Below are positions 8,503-17,185 of a stretch of 64,000 nt of DNA, piece by piece. The notes beneath the pieces are model-generated. The model ran no database searches. It saw nothing but the letters and a program-made list of their open reading frames with translations, and was not told the DNA's origin. The position numbers and the translations under genes are program-made. This DNA comes from DATKLL01 sp035542475 (GTDB lineage Bacteria; Desulfobacterota; Syntrophia; Syntrophales; UBA2185), in the NCBI GenBank assembly GCA_035542475.1, contig DATKLL010000182.1:43616-107615 (forward strand), given 5' to 3'. Within the stretch, counting starts at the first letter, position 1, and each line of letters begins with the position of its first letter.

Positions 8503-9651
8503 CTAAATCCCCATCCATTCGCTTTCCTTCTCGGGAAATTCAGTATTTTTAGTTTTCCAATATATCTCTTCCAGCAACTCCGCTGTCACATCGAGACCGC
8601 CTATCCCGGCTATGTAGCCGAACACGGCGGGATGTTCACGAACATTGCATAACGCGGCACGCACCTCCTGGGCGAAGATGCCACTCGCCCCGAAAGAAAA
8701 GTTACGGTCGATAACGGCAATTTTTTTCGCGCGTGAAACGGCCTCACGAACCATGACCACCGGGAAGGGGCGAAACAACTTCATCTTCAGGATGCCGACC
8801 TTTTCTTTCTTCTCCCGCAGAGACTTCAGCACGAGACGGCACGTGCTGGTGACGGTTCCGGAAGTTACGAAGATTATTTCCGCGTCGTCGCAGCAAATAG
8901 CTTCCACGGGATTGTAGCGGCGCTGGAAGATCCTGTAAAATTCCTCCTGAATCTCGTTAAGGAAATTTAGAGACTCCTCCATGGCCCCGGCGATGTCATG
9001 TCGCATTTTCATATAGTGACCGGGCGGTACAAGCTGGCCGAAGGCGCACGGGTTTTCCGTATCCACCTGAAACCGCGGCTGGTAGGAGGGAAGAAAGCGG
9101 TCTACCTCTTCCTGGGCAGGTACGTCGACGGACTCATAGGTGTGGGATAGGTAGAAGGCATCGAGTACCACCATCACGGGCAGATATACATGCTCCGCGA
9201 GACGATACGCCTGGAGCATTGAATCTAAAACCTCCTGACCGTCTTCACAATACATCTGTATCCATCCGGTGTCTCGCTGGGCGAGGCTGTCGGTTTGATC
9301 AGTCCAAATGTTCCATCCGGGTGCAAGCGCGCGGTTTACTTCAGCCATGACAATCGGCAGCCGCGCACCGGAGGTCCAGTGCAGGAGTTCATGCATCAGG
9401 GCAAGGCCTTGTGATGCGGTGGCGGTGAATGTCCGCACCCCGCAGCTCTGTGCCCCGATCAGAGCGGCCAGGGCGGAATGCTCACTTTCAACACGAAGGA
9501 AGCGCGCGTTCATGGTTCCGCCGGCGCAGTATTCTGACAGGATTTCCACGATGTGGGTCTGCGGCGTAATGGGATATGCGGAAATTACCTGAACACCTGC
9601 CAGGCGAACTGCTTCGGCAACGGCATGGCTTCCTTCAATGACCCGTTTCAT
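8503..9651 (-). CDS. porA: 2-oxoacid:ferredoxin oxidoreductase, alpha subunit
   Basis: 382 residues. The N-terminus VIEGSHAVAEAVRLAGVQ followed by AYPITPQTHIVEIL is the classical PorA/VorA pyrimidine-binding domain. The C-terminal part has the family's transketolase C-like domain (KVGILKMKLFRPFP, then KKIAVIDRNFSFGASG). It pairs with the beta subunit to form the active site. The start overlaps the stop of the upstream GltD-like gene by 4 bases, with GAGGAAG as ribosome-binding site. Family membership is certain; whether the enzyme prefers pyruvate or another 2-oxoacid is not shown by the sequence. Confidence 0.93.
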   Translation of the reverse strand: MKRVIEGSHAVAEAVRLAGVQVISAYPITPQTHIVEILSEYCAGGTMNARFLRVESEHSALAALIGAQSCGVRTFTATASQGLALMHELLHWTSGARLPIVMAEVNRALAPGWNIWTDQTDSLAQRDTGWIQMYCEDGQEVLDSMLQAYRLAEHVYLPVMVVLDAFYLSHTYESVDVPAQEEVDRFLPSYQPRFQVDTENPCAFGQLVPPGHYMKMRHDIAGAMEESLNFLNEIQEEFYRIFQRRYNPVEAICCDDAEIIFVTSGTVTSTCRLVLKSLREKKEKVGILKMKLFRPFPVVMVREAVSRAKKIAVIDRNFSFGASGIFAQEVRAALCNVREHPAVFGYIAGIGGLDVTAELLEEIYWKTKNTEFPEKESEWMGI

Positions 9652-11396
9652 AACTCTTCCTCCTTCAGGGTCATAGCATTACGCGGGCACTCCACAACGC
9701 AGAGCCCGCATCCTTTGCAGTAGTCATAATCAATGCACCGTTCCTGGTTGCCCTTTTCACGGATCACCGCAATATCCGGACAGAACATATAGCAGTTATC
9801 GCACTGGTTGCAAATCCCGCAGTTGAAGCAGCGGTCGGCCTCACGGATTGCCAGATTGGTTGAAATTTTAAGGTCAATCTCCTCAAAGGACTTAAGACGC
9901 TCCCCCCTTAAGAGGCGCGGCTGCGAAATCCTCGGCTGGAACTGGAAATGATCAGCATTAATCTCCGCGTAGCTGACGATATGAGAATTTCTTGAGCGAC
10001 GATCCCCTCCCATGTACACTTCCATGGAAAGTGACGGCCCCTGTCCCACCAGGCACGCCTGCAGTTTTGGCACAATAGCCTCAAAGCCGTCCTGAAAGAG
10101 GATATCCATGGCCATAGCTGCCTGTTTCCCGGAGGCAACTGCTTGCACAACGCTCTTTGTCTCATTTGTCAGATCACCTCCGAAAACCAGGACGGGTCCC
10201 TTATCGGGACGGACCAGCAGGGTATTCGTCAACGCCAGGGATGTTCCGGGTTTTTCGGCGGGATTAAGCCAGTCCTCGGCAGGCCCAGCACCGGTTGCCT
10301 TGAAAACACGCTGAACACGAAGTTCGCGTGTTTTTCCTTCATCTGGGAGTATATTTGTCCTTCCTCGGTTGTCTTCACCGGAGATTTTCATTTCTTGCAG
10401 CGTTAACATACATTGCCCGCCATCCTCTGTAATCTTAACTGGTGCAACAAGCTCTCTGAGTTCCACGCCCTCTTCAATGGCCATCTGAATTTCTTCCTCA
10501 AAAGCAGGCATGTCACGGCGCCGGCGCCGGTATAAAATCGAGGCCTTTCCACCGAGGCGGACGATACTCCTTGCCACATCTATTGCCGTATTTCCACCGC
10601 CGATGACAGCGGAAAGACCACTCAGCGAAATCGATTCGCCGTGTCGAAGCCGCTTCAGGAATTCCAACCCATTTTCGACGGCGCTTATTCCCTCGCCGGG
10701 GATGCCGATCTGTACAGTGCGGGGATGCCCGCAGCCCATGAAGACGGCATTGTAATGGCTTTTCGCATCCTGCAGGAATTTTTTACTGATACGTTGTCCT
10801 GTATGAATGCGGACGCCGTGGGATTCGATTTGAGCGATTTCATTTCTTAGGGCGGGAAGGGGCAGACGGTAAAGGGGAATTCCCCAGCGCAGGAGTCCGC
10901 CCGGCTCCGGCATGGCCTCAAAGACATCACAGTAATATCCTAACTGGTGAAGAAAATAAGCGGCGGCAATGCCCGCCGGTCCTGCTCCCACAACTGCTAT
11001 CTTTTCTTTTTTAGCAGTGAGTCGCGAGAGGGCTGGTTTTAGATCATAGCGGCTTGCCGTCTCTGCAAGAAAACGCTCAACGATATGGATGGCTATGGCT
11101 TCATCAAACTCCCCGCGGTTACACACCGTCTCGCAGGGATGCGGGCAAATCCGCCCGCATACAGCCGGGAAAGGATTTTCTCTGAGAATCGTCTCCCATG
11201 CCTCCTTGAACATTCCTTGGGCAGTCAGCATCTCGATCCTGGCAATATCTTCGCCTGCCGGGCAGGCCGCACTGCATGGCGATGTCTTTTCATCATACAG
11301 GGGCCGGAGGAAACGCCATGAACCGGTCTTGTTGCTTTCCGTGGATATGGAAGAGCAGGGTATCAATAGAGGAATGGTGTTCTCCGCCTCAGTCAT
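9648..11396 (-). CDS. GltD-like FAD/NAD(P) oxidoreductase fused to a two-cluster ferredoxin domain
   Basis: 582 residues. The N-terminal Cys motifs (CSAACPAGEDI, CGRICPHPCETVCNRGEF) are those of the glutamate synthase small-subunit family, which bind FeS clusters. Two Rossmann motifs follow: GAGPAGIAAAYFLHQLGY for FAD and GGGNTAIDVARSIVRLGG for NAD(P). The last 80 residues are a ferredoxin domain with CGICNQCDNCYMFCP and CKGCGLCVVECP, the job of the delta subunit (PorD) in other enzymes. This fusion would let the oxidoreductase pass electrons to or from NAD(P)H as well as ferredoxin. It lies 3 bases after the gamma gene and overlaps alpha. Confidence 0.9.
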   Translation of the reverse strand: MTEAENTIPLLIPCSSISTESNKTGSWRFLRPLYDEKTSPCSAACPAGEDIARIEMLTAQGMFKEAWETILRENPFPAVCGRICPHPCETVCNRGEFDEAIAIHIVERFLAETASRYDLKPALSRLTAKKEKIAVVGAGPAGIAAAYFLHQLGYYCDVFEAMPEPGGLLRWGIPLYRLPLPALRNEIAQIESHGVRIHTGQRISKKFLQDAKSHYNAVFMGCGHPRTVQIGIPGEGISAVENGLEFLKRLRHGESISLSGLSAVIGGGNTAIDVARSIVRLGGKASILYRRRRRDMPAFEEEIQMAIEEGVELRELVAPVKITEDGGQCMLTLQEMKISGEDNRGRTNILPDEGKTRELRVQRVFKATGAGPAEDWLNPAEKPGTSLALTNTLLVRPDKGPVLVFGGDLTNETKSVVQAVASGKQAAMAMDILFQDGFEAIVPKLQACLVGQGPSLSMEVYMGGDRRSRNSHIVSYAEINADHFQFQPRISQPRLLRGERLKSFEEIDLKISTNLAIREADRCFNCGICNQCDNCYMFCPDIAVIREKGNQERCIDYDYCKGCGLCVVECPRNAMTLKEEEL

Positions 11397-11399
11397 AAC

Positions 11400-11987
11400 T
11401 TATACCTTCGTAAGCGGCTCAATGGATTCGATCAGTCCCGGAAGCTGTACCTCCCTGTAAGCATCTTCCGCAGCCGATATATTCCCCTCTGAAGTGTCGG
11501 GGACCTCTTCCCGTATAACTTCGCGAATGGCATCCAGTGGAGGCATACCTATTATGCGTGCCAAGGCCCCTATCATAGCTGTATTGACAATCGGATGGGT
11601 TCGCGTTCCCAGCTGGTGCTTTAATGCAATACGGTTCGCATCCACGAAGGCCAGGCGGTAGCCTATAAAAGGTGTTCTATCGGTTGGAGCAGAGGAGATG
11701 TTTATCAGGATCCAGCCGCCGGGTTTGAGTCCCCGTGTGACATTGACACCATGAAGCAGGGTCTGATCCTGGACAACGACATGATCCGGGTAATATACAT
11801 TTGTCCTGAGGAGAATCTTTTCTTTGTTGAGACGGACGTATGCTTCCACAGGAGCACCGCGCCTCTCGACGCCGAAGAAAGGAAAGCTTTGAACCTGGTA
11901 CCCGGCCCGGAAGAATGCCTTGGCAAGCAGGATTGTCGCCACCACTGTCCCCTGACCACCACGTCCGTGAAAGCGGATTTCAAGCAT
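11400..11987 (-). CDS. porG: 2-oxoacid:ferredoxin oxidoreductase, gamma subunit
   Basis: About 195 residues, normal for the gamma subunit. Signatures: EIRFHGRGGQGTVVA at the start, SFPFFGVERRGAPVEAYVR, and MIGALARIIGMPPL. The gamma domain binds CoA and completes the catalytic complex. The frame opens with TTG at 11993, but ATG at 11987 matches the family's usual start (M-L/E-I-R-F-H-G-R-G-G-Q-G) and has an AGGCGGG site upstream. It is the first structural gene of the operon, 20 bases downstream of the regulator gene. Confidence 0.92.
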   Translation of the reverse strand: MLEIRFHGRGGQGTVVATILLAKAFFRAGYQVQSFPFFGVERRGAPVEAYVRLNKEKILLRTNVYYPDHVVVQDQTLLHGVNVTRGLKPGGWILINISSAPTDRTPFIGYRLAFVDANRIALKHQLGTRTHPIVNTAMIGALARIIGMPPLDAIREVIREEVPDTSEGNISAAEDAYREVQLPGLIESIEPLTKV

Positions 11988-12007
11988 AGTCAACTGCCCG
12001 CCTTTTT

Positions 12008-12610
12008 TTATGCCTTGCTCCAGACTACCGCAATTGCCCTTGCAGGTTTTTCATCCAGTGATCGAAAAGAATGATTTATGTCCGATTCAAAGTAGATTGT
12101 ATCACCCGGTTCAAGTATTTCTACCCGGTCGTCAGTACGGAATTCGAGTCTTCCTTCGAGAATAAAAACGAATTCTTCTCCTTCATGATTTGTAAAAACC
12201 ATGTCGCCCGTTTCTAAAGGCTGAAATTCAACAAGAAGCGGTTCCATGTGTTTGTCGGCTTTATGAGTCTCGAGAGATTCATATATATAATCGACCTCTC
12301 CTTCGTGATGGTGCGGCCTTCGCTTAATCTTGATTCTTTCCCTGCTTCTGGTGACTGATATTTTCATACCGGCAGCCTCTTCTTCGAAGAAAGAGGCCAT
12401 GCCTACATTGAATGCCTTTGCCAGTTTAAGTAGTGTCGCTACAGGGGGTATGACATCGCCGTTTTCAACCTCGGCTAGAACGGACTTGGGGATACCGGTC
12501 CTTGCTGCCAGGTCCTGAAGGGTGATATGCTTTTTATGACGGAATTCTTTTACGGCTCGGCCAATTCTCAGACCCTCGGGGGCTGCGTTCTTATCTTCAT
12601 TTTGAATCAT
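12008..12610 (-). CDS. XRE-family regulator with C-terminal cupin domain
   Basis: 200 residues. An HTH of the Cro/CI type lies at about 18-75 (ITLQDLAARTGIPKSVLAEVENG). After a short basic linker, a cupin beta-barrel occupies the C-terminal 80 residues (MVFTNHEGEEFVFILEGRLEF, then LEPGDTIYFESDINHSFRS). Such regulators sense a small ligand through the cupin domain. As first gene of the por operon it probably controls that operon and itself. A perfect 8-bp inverted repeat at 12705-12727, about 95 bases upstream, is a good operator candidate. The start ATG has GAGGTGA upstream. Confidence 0.9.
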   Translation of the reverse strand: MIQNEDKNAAPEGLRIGRAVKEFRHKKHITLQDLAARTGIPKSVLAEVENGDVIPPVATLLKLAKAFNVGMASFFEEEAAGMKISVTRSRERIKIKRRPHHHEGEVDYIYESLETHKADKHMEPLLVEFQPLETGDMVFTNHEGEEFVFILEGRLEFRTDDRVEILEPGDTIYFESDINHSFRSLDEKPARAIAVVWSKA

Positions 12611-12704
12611 TTCTTCACCTCGGTGGCAGTTATCTCCTGATAAAAATTCTGCTCAAAGGAAAATTTATAGTCGCCGATCATATACTGGCAGTGCGCAACA
12701 TTTT

Positions 12705-12727
12705 AAACACAAGTTGGTATTGTGTTT
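12705..12727. promoter_or_regulatory. Candidate operator of the XRE-cupin regulator
   Basis: AAACACAA, a 7-base spacer (GTTGGTA), then TTGTGTTT: a perfect 8-bp inverted repeat that extends with near symmetry on both sides (TTTTAAACACAA / TTGTGTTTTAAA). Located upstream of the regulator-por operon, in the 203-base gap after the GGDEF gene. Size and symmetry fit a dimeric HTH protein. The assignment to this regulator rests on position only. Confidence 0.5.
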
Positions 12728-12813
12728 TAAAGAGATTATTTTCTGTAGGATTAGTATAAGGTAAGATAATAGCGTGTGTCAAGGAGAAGGAACAATTTGC
12801 ACTTGAAGTGTGG

Positions 12814-14544
12814 TTAAGTTTTTGACGTGGGGATCTGCATGGTAGGAGCGGTTTTTCCATTGTTTGCCACTATAACCCGATTTCGTCCCTCGTGCTTTGC
12901 CCTGTACAGGGCGACATCGGCCGCCTGAATAACTTCCTCTCCGGTTGAACCGTGCTCGGGAAAGACGGCTACTCCCAGAGAAAGTGTGATACTATCGAGC
13001 AATTTGTTGTTATAGTAAATTTGTAAATGCTGAACTTTTTCTCTTATTGTCTGGGCCCGCTTCTCGGTGACGTCCAGAGACGCCCCGGGCATTATCAGGG
13101 TAAACTCTTCCCCGCCGTACCGGCAAGCCACATCTTCCATACGAATATTATTTTGCAGGAATTTCGCCATGTCTTGCAGCACCACATCACCTGCATCATG
13201 TCCAAAGGTATTGTTAAATCGCCTGAAGTGATCAAGGTCAACCATAATAATTCCGAGGGGGGTCCTATAACGCTCAGCTCTCCTTATCTCACGACTCAGG
13301 GTTTCCTCCATGTAACGTCGATTAAAAAGACCTGTAAGAGGATCACGAATAGCCTGTTGTTTCAAGGTATCTCTAAGTTTTATGTTCGACAACGCCAAGG
13401 CAAGATAGTCAGCCACAGTGGTAGCCAACTGCTGCACCTCCTCATTGATCCCTTCGGGGGATTCATCAATTATTGTCTTGGCGGGAATTGATCCACGGGA
13501 AATATGCTGCTGCAGGTTCAGCATTCCGATAATTTCACCTTGAGATAATAGCGGGACACATATACTGCTTCTTCCTCGCGCAACGGAAAGATGCCGGCAG
13601 CATGATTCCAGTCTGGAATCAACCGCTATATGCATCGTTCTTCCCTGCAGAGCCCGGCAATCTTCCAGGAAAAACTTTTTTTCACCTGAAAGCGATTTTC
13701 CCCAGTAAGTGACTGCTTCGAGTTCATTACCGAGTGAGTCAAGCATATACAAGGCTCCTGTCGCAGAGAGGAATAATTTCTGAATGAACTGGTTGATGAT
13801 AGGGTATGTTTCTTCAAGCGAGATGCAGGCCTGAAGCTTTTCTGACATTTGATTAAAGAAGGACATCCTTTGATTGCGCAGACCGTATTCATAAACCATG
13901 GCGTGAAGCTTGTAATTAGCCTGCTGCAATGCTTCTTCCAGTTTTCCTCGTTCAATGATTTCTTGCTGAAGTTCTTTGTTTACATTTCCAAGTTCTGCGG
14001 TGCGCTCGACAACAAGGTCTTCCAGGTCAGCTTTGTACTTTCTTAAATCCTCTTCGACCCGCTCACGCTCGGTGATTTCCTCTTGCAGTCGAATGTTTTG
14101 TACTTCCAATTGCTTCTGCAGGCTACGCAATGACAGGTGTGTATCAACCCGGGCCAAAACCTCTGCTTGCCGGAAAGGTTTAGTGATATAGTCAACTCCC
14201 CCGACTTCAAAACCTTTGACTTTATCGAAGACCTCTTCAAGACCGCTGATGAAGATCACCGGGATCATGCAGCTTCGTTCGTCGGATTTCAGATGATGGC
14301 AAACCTCAAAGCCGTCCATATCCGGCATTATTATATCCAGCAGGATCAGATCCGGCACCTCGACTATGACCGATTTCAGTACCGCGTGACCATTGGAGAA
14401 GGGGCTTACCCGATAGCCGTAATTGGTAAGTATATCCGTTAAGAATGTGAGCATCTCCGGATTATCATCAACGACAAGAATTCGGGGTGAATTATCTTTC
14501 CTCACATTTCCGGCATTATCGTTCTTGGATTCTTCTGTTTTCAA
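12814..14544 (-). CDS. REC-GAF-GGDEF diguanylate cyclase
   Basis: 576 residues. The receiver domain (about 20-140) has the acidic pair VVDDN and phospho-Asp in LILLDIIMPDMDGFEV. A long coiled coil (about 145-215) links it to a GAF-like domain (about 240-400, STGALYMLDSLGNELEAV). The GGDEF domain closes the protein with the active form GGEEF and an intact inhibitory I-site, RMED, five residues before it. It should make c-di-GMP from GTP under phosphorylation control, with product feedback. The start is TTG, with AGGATAAAA just ahead. The partner kinase is not in the window. Confidence 0.92.
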   Translation of the reverse strand: MKTEESKNDNAGNVRKDNSPRILVVDDNPEMLTFLTDILTNYGYRVSPFSNGHAVLKSVIVEVPDLILLDIIMPDMDGFEVCHHLKSDERSCMIPVIFISGLEEVFDKVKGFEVGGVDYITKPFRQAEVLARVDTHLSLRSLQKQLEVQNIRLQEEITERERVEEDLRKYKADLEDLVVERTAELGNVNKELQQEIIERGKLEEALQQANYKLHAMVYEYGLRNQRMSFFNQMSEKLQACISLEETYPIINQFIQKLFLSATGALYMLDSLGNELEAVTYWGKSLSGEKKFFLEDCRALQGRTMHIAVDSRLESCCRHLSVARGRSSICVPLLSQGEIIGMLNLQQHISRGSIPAKTIIDESPEGINEEVQQLATTVADYLALALSNIKLRDTLKQQAIRDPLTGLFNRRYMEETLSREIRRAERYRTPLGIIMVDLDHFRRFNNTFGHDAGDVVLQDMAKFLQNNIRMEDVACRYGGEEFTLIMPGASLDVTEKRAQTIREKVQHLQIYYNNKLLDSITLSLGVAVFPEHGSTGEEVIQAADVALYRAKHEGRNRVIVANNGKTAPTMQIPTSKT

Positions 14545-14870
14545 TTTTATCCTGCTGTCACATTTATTTTGCTTTTTCTTTCTCTATTTGCTCTCTTTAA
14601 AGGCATTAAGGATATATCACTGATGTTGAAAAAAAGGAATGAGGATAAATATCAATTTATTAAGCATACTTCCTTTGTCGCATCTAATGAAAGCAAATGT
14701 AAATAATGGAATTGATGTAATTTGTTTGGTACCTAAAGTGTTTATCGGCGATTTTTAGTTTATACTTTAGAAAAAGTAATCCATATTGTGATGTTTTTTA
14801 ACTATGCATAAATTATATATGGTGATATTCGTATGCGTCAGTTTAATATAAGCGCGAATGTCGATAAAAA
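14545..14870. other. 326-base divergent intergenic region
   Basis: AT-rich gap between the minus-strand GGDEF gene and the plus-strand TauE gene. It must hold both promoters, but I see no box pair strong enough to name. No ORF, tRNA, repeat or terminator was recognised. Confidence 0.5.
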
Positions 14871-15620
14871 ATGAATTTTTTGATCGGGTTGATTGCCGGA
14901 GTCGTTGGAGGTTTGGTTGGTCTTGGCGGAGGTGTCCTAATGATCCCTCTGATGGTCAGTTGGAAGGGCATAGGCCAGCACAAGGCCCATGGTACAAGTC
15001 TTGTTGCCGTGGCATTCACGGGAATCGTCGGTGCCGTCACCTATGCCTCGTTTAACGCCTTGGACATATGGGCTGCAATTATTGTATCCGCTGCCGCACT
15101 TTGGCCTGCCAGACTGGGGGCTAAATACTGCTGTGAAGTGCCGGAACTAAAACTGAAACGGATCTTCGGTGTATTTTTGATTTTTGTTTCTTTTTTTCTT
15201 TTGCTGAAACCGTATTTTCCGTCTTTTTCCCATTCACATATGAGCCTGTGGGAGATATTGATTCTACTCATTACGGGAGTAGCGACGGGATTCGTTTCAG
15301 GAATAATGGGAGTTGGGGGCGGTCCCCTAATGATCGGCGGTATGGTGCTCCTGGCTGGATTTGACCAGTACACAGCTCAGGGCAGTTCTCTGCTGGCCAT
15401 GGTGCCTCTGGCAGCTGTGGGTGCTTTTACTCACTGGCGCCTGGGAAACGTGGAAGAAAATCTCTTGAAAGGAATCATCCCGGGCATAATTTTAGGAAGG
15501 TATGCAGGCGGATCATGTGCCCATTTCCTGCCTGAGAATATACTGAGATTCATCTTCGCCGCCGTTCTTATCTGGACCGGCAGTCGTTATGTAAAGTCCC
15601 CTGTACCGACATGCGATTAG
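14871..15620 (+). CDS. TauE/SafE-family sulfite/anion exporter
   Basis: 249 residues of a polytopic membrane protein. It has the two-fold repeat typical of the family: GVVGGLVGLGGGVLMIPLM near the N-terminus and GFVSGIMGVGGGPLMIGGM in the middle, each followed by a GTSL/GSSLLA motif. About eight membrane helices. Family members export or import sulfite, sulfoacetate or other small organic anions; the substrate here is not predictable. The start ATG lacks a clear ribosome-binding site but matches the family's usual N-terminus. Its stop lies only 2 bases from the end of the convergent acyl-CoA ligase gene. Confidence 0.88.
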   Translation: MNFLIGLIAGVVGGLVGLGGGVLMIPLMVSWKGIGQHKAHGTSLVAVAFTGIVGAVTYASFNALDIWAAIIVSAAALWPARLGAKYCCEVPELKLKRIFGVFLIFVSFFLLLKPYFPSFSHSHMSLWEILILLITGVATGFVSGIMGVGGGPLMIGGMVLLAGFDQYTAQGSSLLAMVPLAAVGAFTHWRLGNVEENLLKGIIPGIILGRYAGGSCAHFLPENILRFIFAAVLIWTGSRYVKSPVPTCD

Positions 15621-15622
15621 AT

Positions 15623-17149
15623 TTACCCTTTTGCCAGTTGTTTTTTTAACTCCTTTACCAGAATCTTGCCTGTGGTATTGCGGGGAAAGTCATTCACAAA
15701 AAAGACCCTCTTCGGTATCTTGAAGCCGGCAATCTGTCCCTGAAGGGCATTGATCAGATCCTCTTCCGTTAAGGACTGTGCTTCATGCAGTATAACAAAG
15801 GCAGCCACAACCTCTCCCCGGGCGGGGTCAGGCATGGCCACAGCAGCGGCTTCCCTGACCTGGGGGAGCGTCTGAATAACCCTTTCAACCTCTGCCGGAT
15901 AAATGTTTTCTCCTGAACTGATGATCAGTTCCTGCTTCCTGCCGATAACGTAAATAAATCCTTCTTCATCACGCCTGCCCATATCACCGGTGTGGAACCA
16001 GCCGCCCCGCATAGCCTCTGCCGTCTCCTGTGGTTTGTTCCAATAGCAGATAAAAACATTAGGACCCCGGACGACGATTTCACCCACCTCCCCGGCTGTA
16101 ACATCCATGTCATGCTGATCGACAATGCGCAGCTGAATGTGAAAGACCTCCTTGCCTACGGAACCCGCTTTCCGAATGGAATCCTCCAGATCAAGAGAGG
16201 TCAGACGTCCCGTCTCCGTCAATCCATATCCCTGTACGAAACCGACAGCCTTATCCTCCTGATACTTGCGAATGACCGGAATCGGTATAGGAGCGCCACC
16301 GGATATGAAAAAATGTACATGCGAAAAATCGGCATTATCCCATTCTTCAGATTTCGTCATCAATTGGAACATGACCGGTACGGCGAACATATAGTTGATC
16401 TTTTCCTGAACGATTAATTTGATGACCTCCGATGCATTGTAAAAACTCCTTAAAATAAGGGAACCACCGGCATATATTACGGGCGTTGCCGAGGCAGCCA
16501 GCGCCCCGATGTGGAACAGCGGCGCAACAATGAGCGAATTGTATGTTTTATCAACACCGTATCCTATAAGGGAATGGATAGCACCGAACAGGATATTCCC
16601 GTGTGACAGCATGGCGCCTTTGGGGTTGCCGGTTGTACCTGAGGTATACATGATGAAAAGCGGATCATCCAGAGTGACTTCACTCGCAGGCGCCGGTTCG
16701 CTTACAGAAAAATTTGAGACAAAATCTGTTATTAAAGGATCATCGGGAAGATCATCTCCGCCATGCCGGAAATAACGGGAGATGGGAAGACCTGCGGCCT
16801 TTATCACCCGGATCTTATCGGCAAAATCCGTTGAATAGACCAGCGCCCGCGGGTTGCAGTCGCCGAGAATATAGAGCAGTTCCGGTACGGCAAGACGGAA
16901 GTTGACGGGAACCATGATCGCGCCTGTTTTACCGCAGGCAAAAAATATCTCCAGGAACTCGCTGGAATTGAGCATCAGAGCTGCCACCCGCTCACCTTTG
17001 ACAATTCCCAACTCATTGAGGGCGTGGGCCATGCGATTCACGCGTCTGTCGAACTCGTCATTATCGAATTCCCGGCCGTCCTCTTCCTTTAAAAAAAGCT
17101 TTTCCGGGTGGAGGAGCGCTCGTTTGGAAATCCACTCACCGATATTCAT
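15623..17149 (-). CDS. AMP-forming acyl-CoA synthetase / ligase
   Basis: 508 residues, ANL superfamily. Core motifs: P-loop-like IMYTSGTTGNPKGAM, GYGLTETGRL, the hinge Asp in WFHTGDMGRRDEEGF followed by GRKQELIISSGENIYPAEVE, and the catalytic Lys in PRNTTGKILVKEL. It activates a carboxylic acid to the acyl-AMP and then the CoA thioester. It is 36 bases downstream of the ketosynthase pair on the same strand, with GGAGGTT before the ATG. It may therefore prime that pathway with an acyl-CoA. The acid is unknown; the sequence alone does not separate long-chain from aromatic specificity. Confidence 0.92.
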   Translation of the reverse strand: MNIGEWISKRALLHPEKLFLKEEDGREFDNDEFDRRVNRMAHALNELGIVKGERVAALMLNSSEFLEIFFACGKTGAIMVPVNFRLAVPELLYILGDCNPRALVYSTDFADKIRVIKAAGLPISRYFRHGGDDLPDDPLITDFVSNFSVSEPAPASEVTLDDPLFIMYTSGTTGNPKGAMLSHGNILFGAIHSLIGYGVDKTYNSLIVAPLFHIGALAASATPVIYAGGSLILRSFYNASEVIKLIVQEKINYMFAVPVMFQLMTKSEEWDNADFSHVHFFISGGAPIPIPVIRKYQEDKAVGFVQGYGLTETGRLTSLDLEDSIRKAGSVGKEVFHIQLRIVDQHDMDVTAGEVGEIVVRGPNVFICYWNKPQETAEAMRGGWFHTGDMGRRDEEGFIYVIGRKQELIISSGENIYPAEVERVIQTLPQVREAAAVAMPDPARGEVVAAFVILHEAQSLTEEDLINALQGQIAGFKIPKRVFFVNDFPRNTTGKILVKELKKQLAKG

Positions 17150-17185
17150 ATAACCTCCAGCAGGTTTATTTTTAGAAGATGTTAT

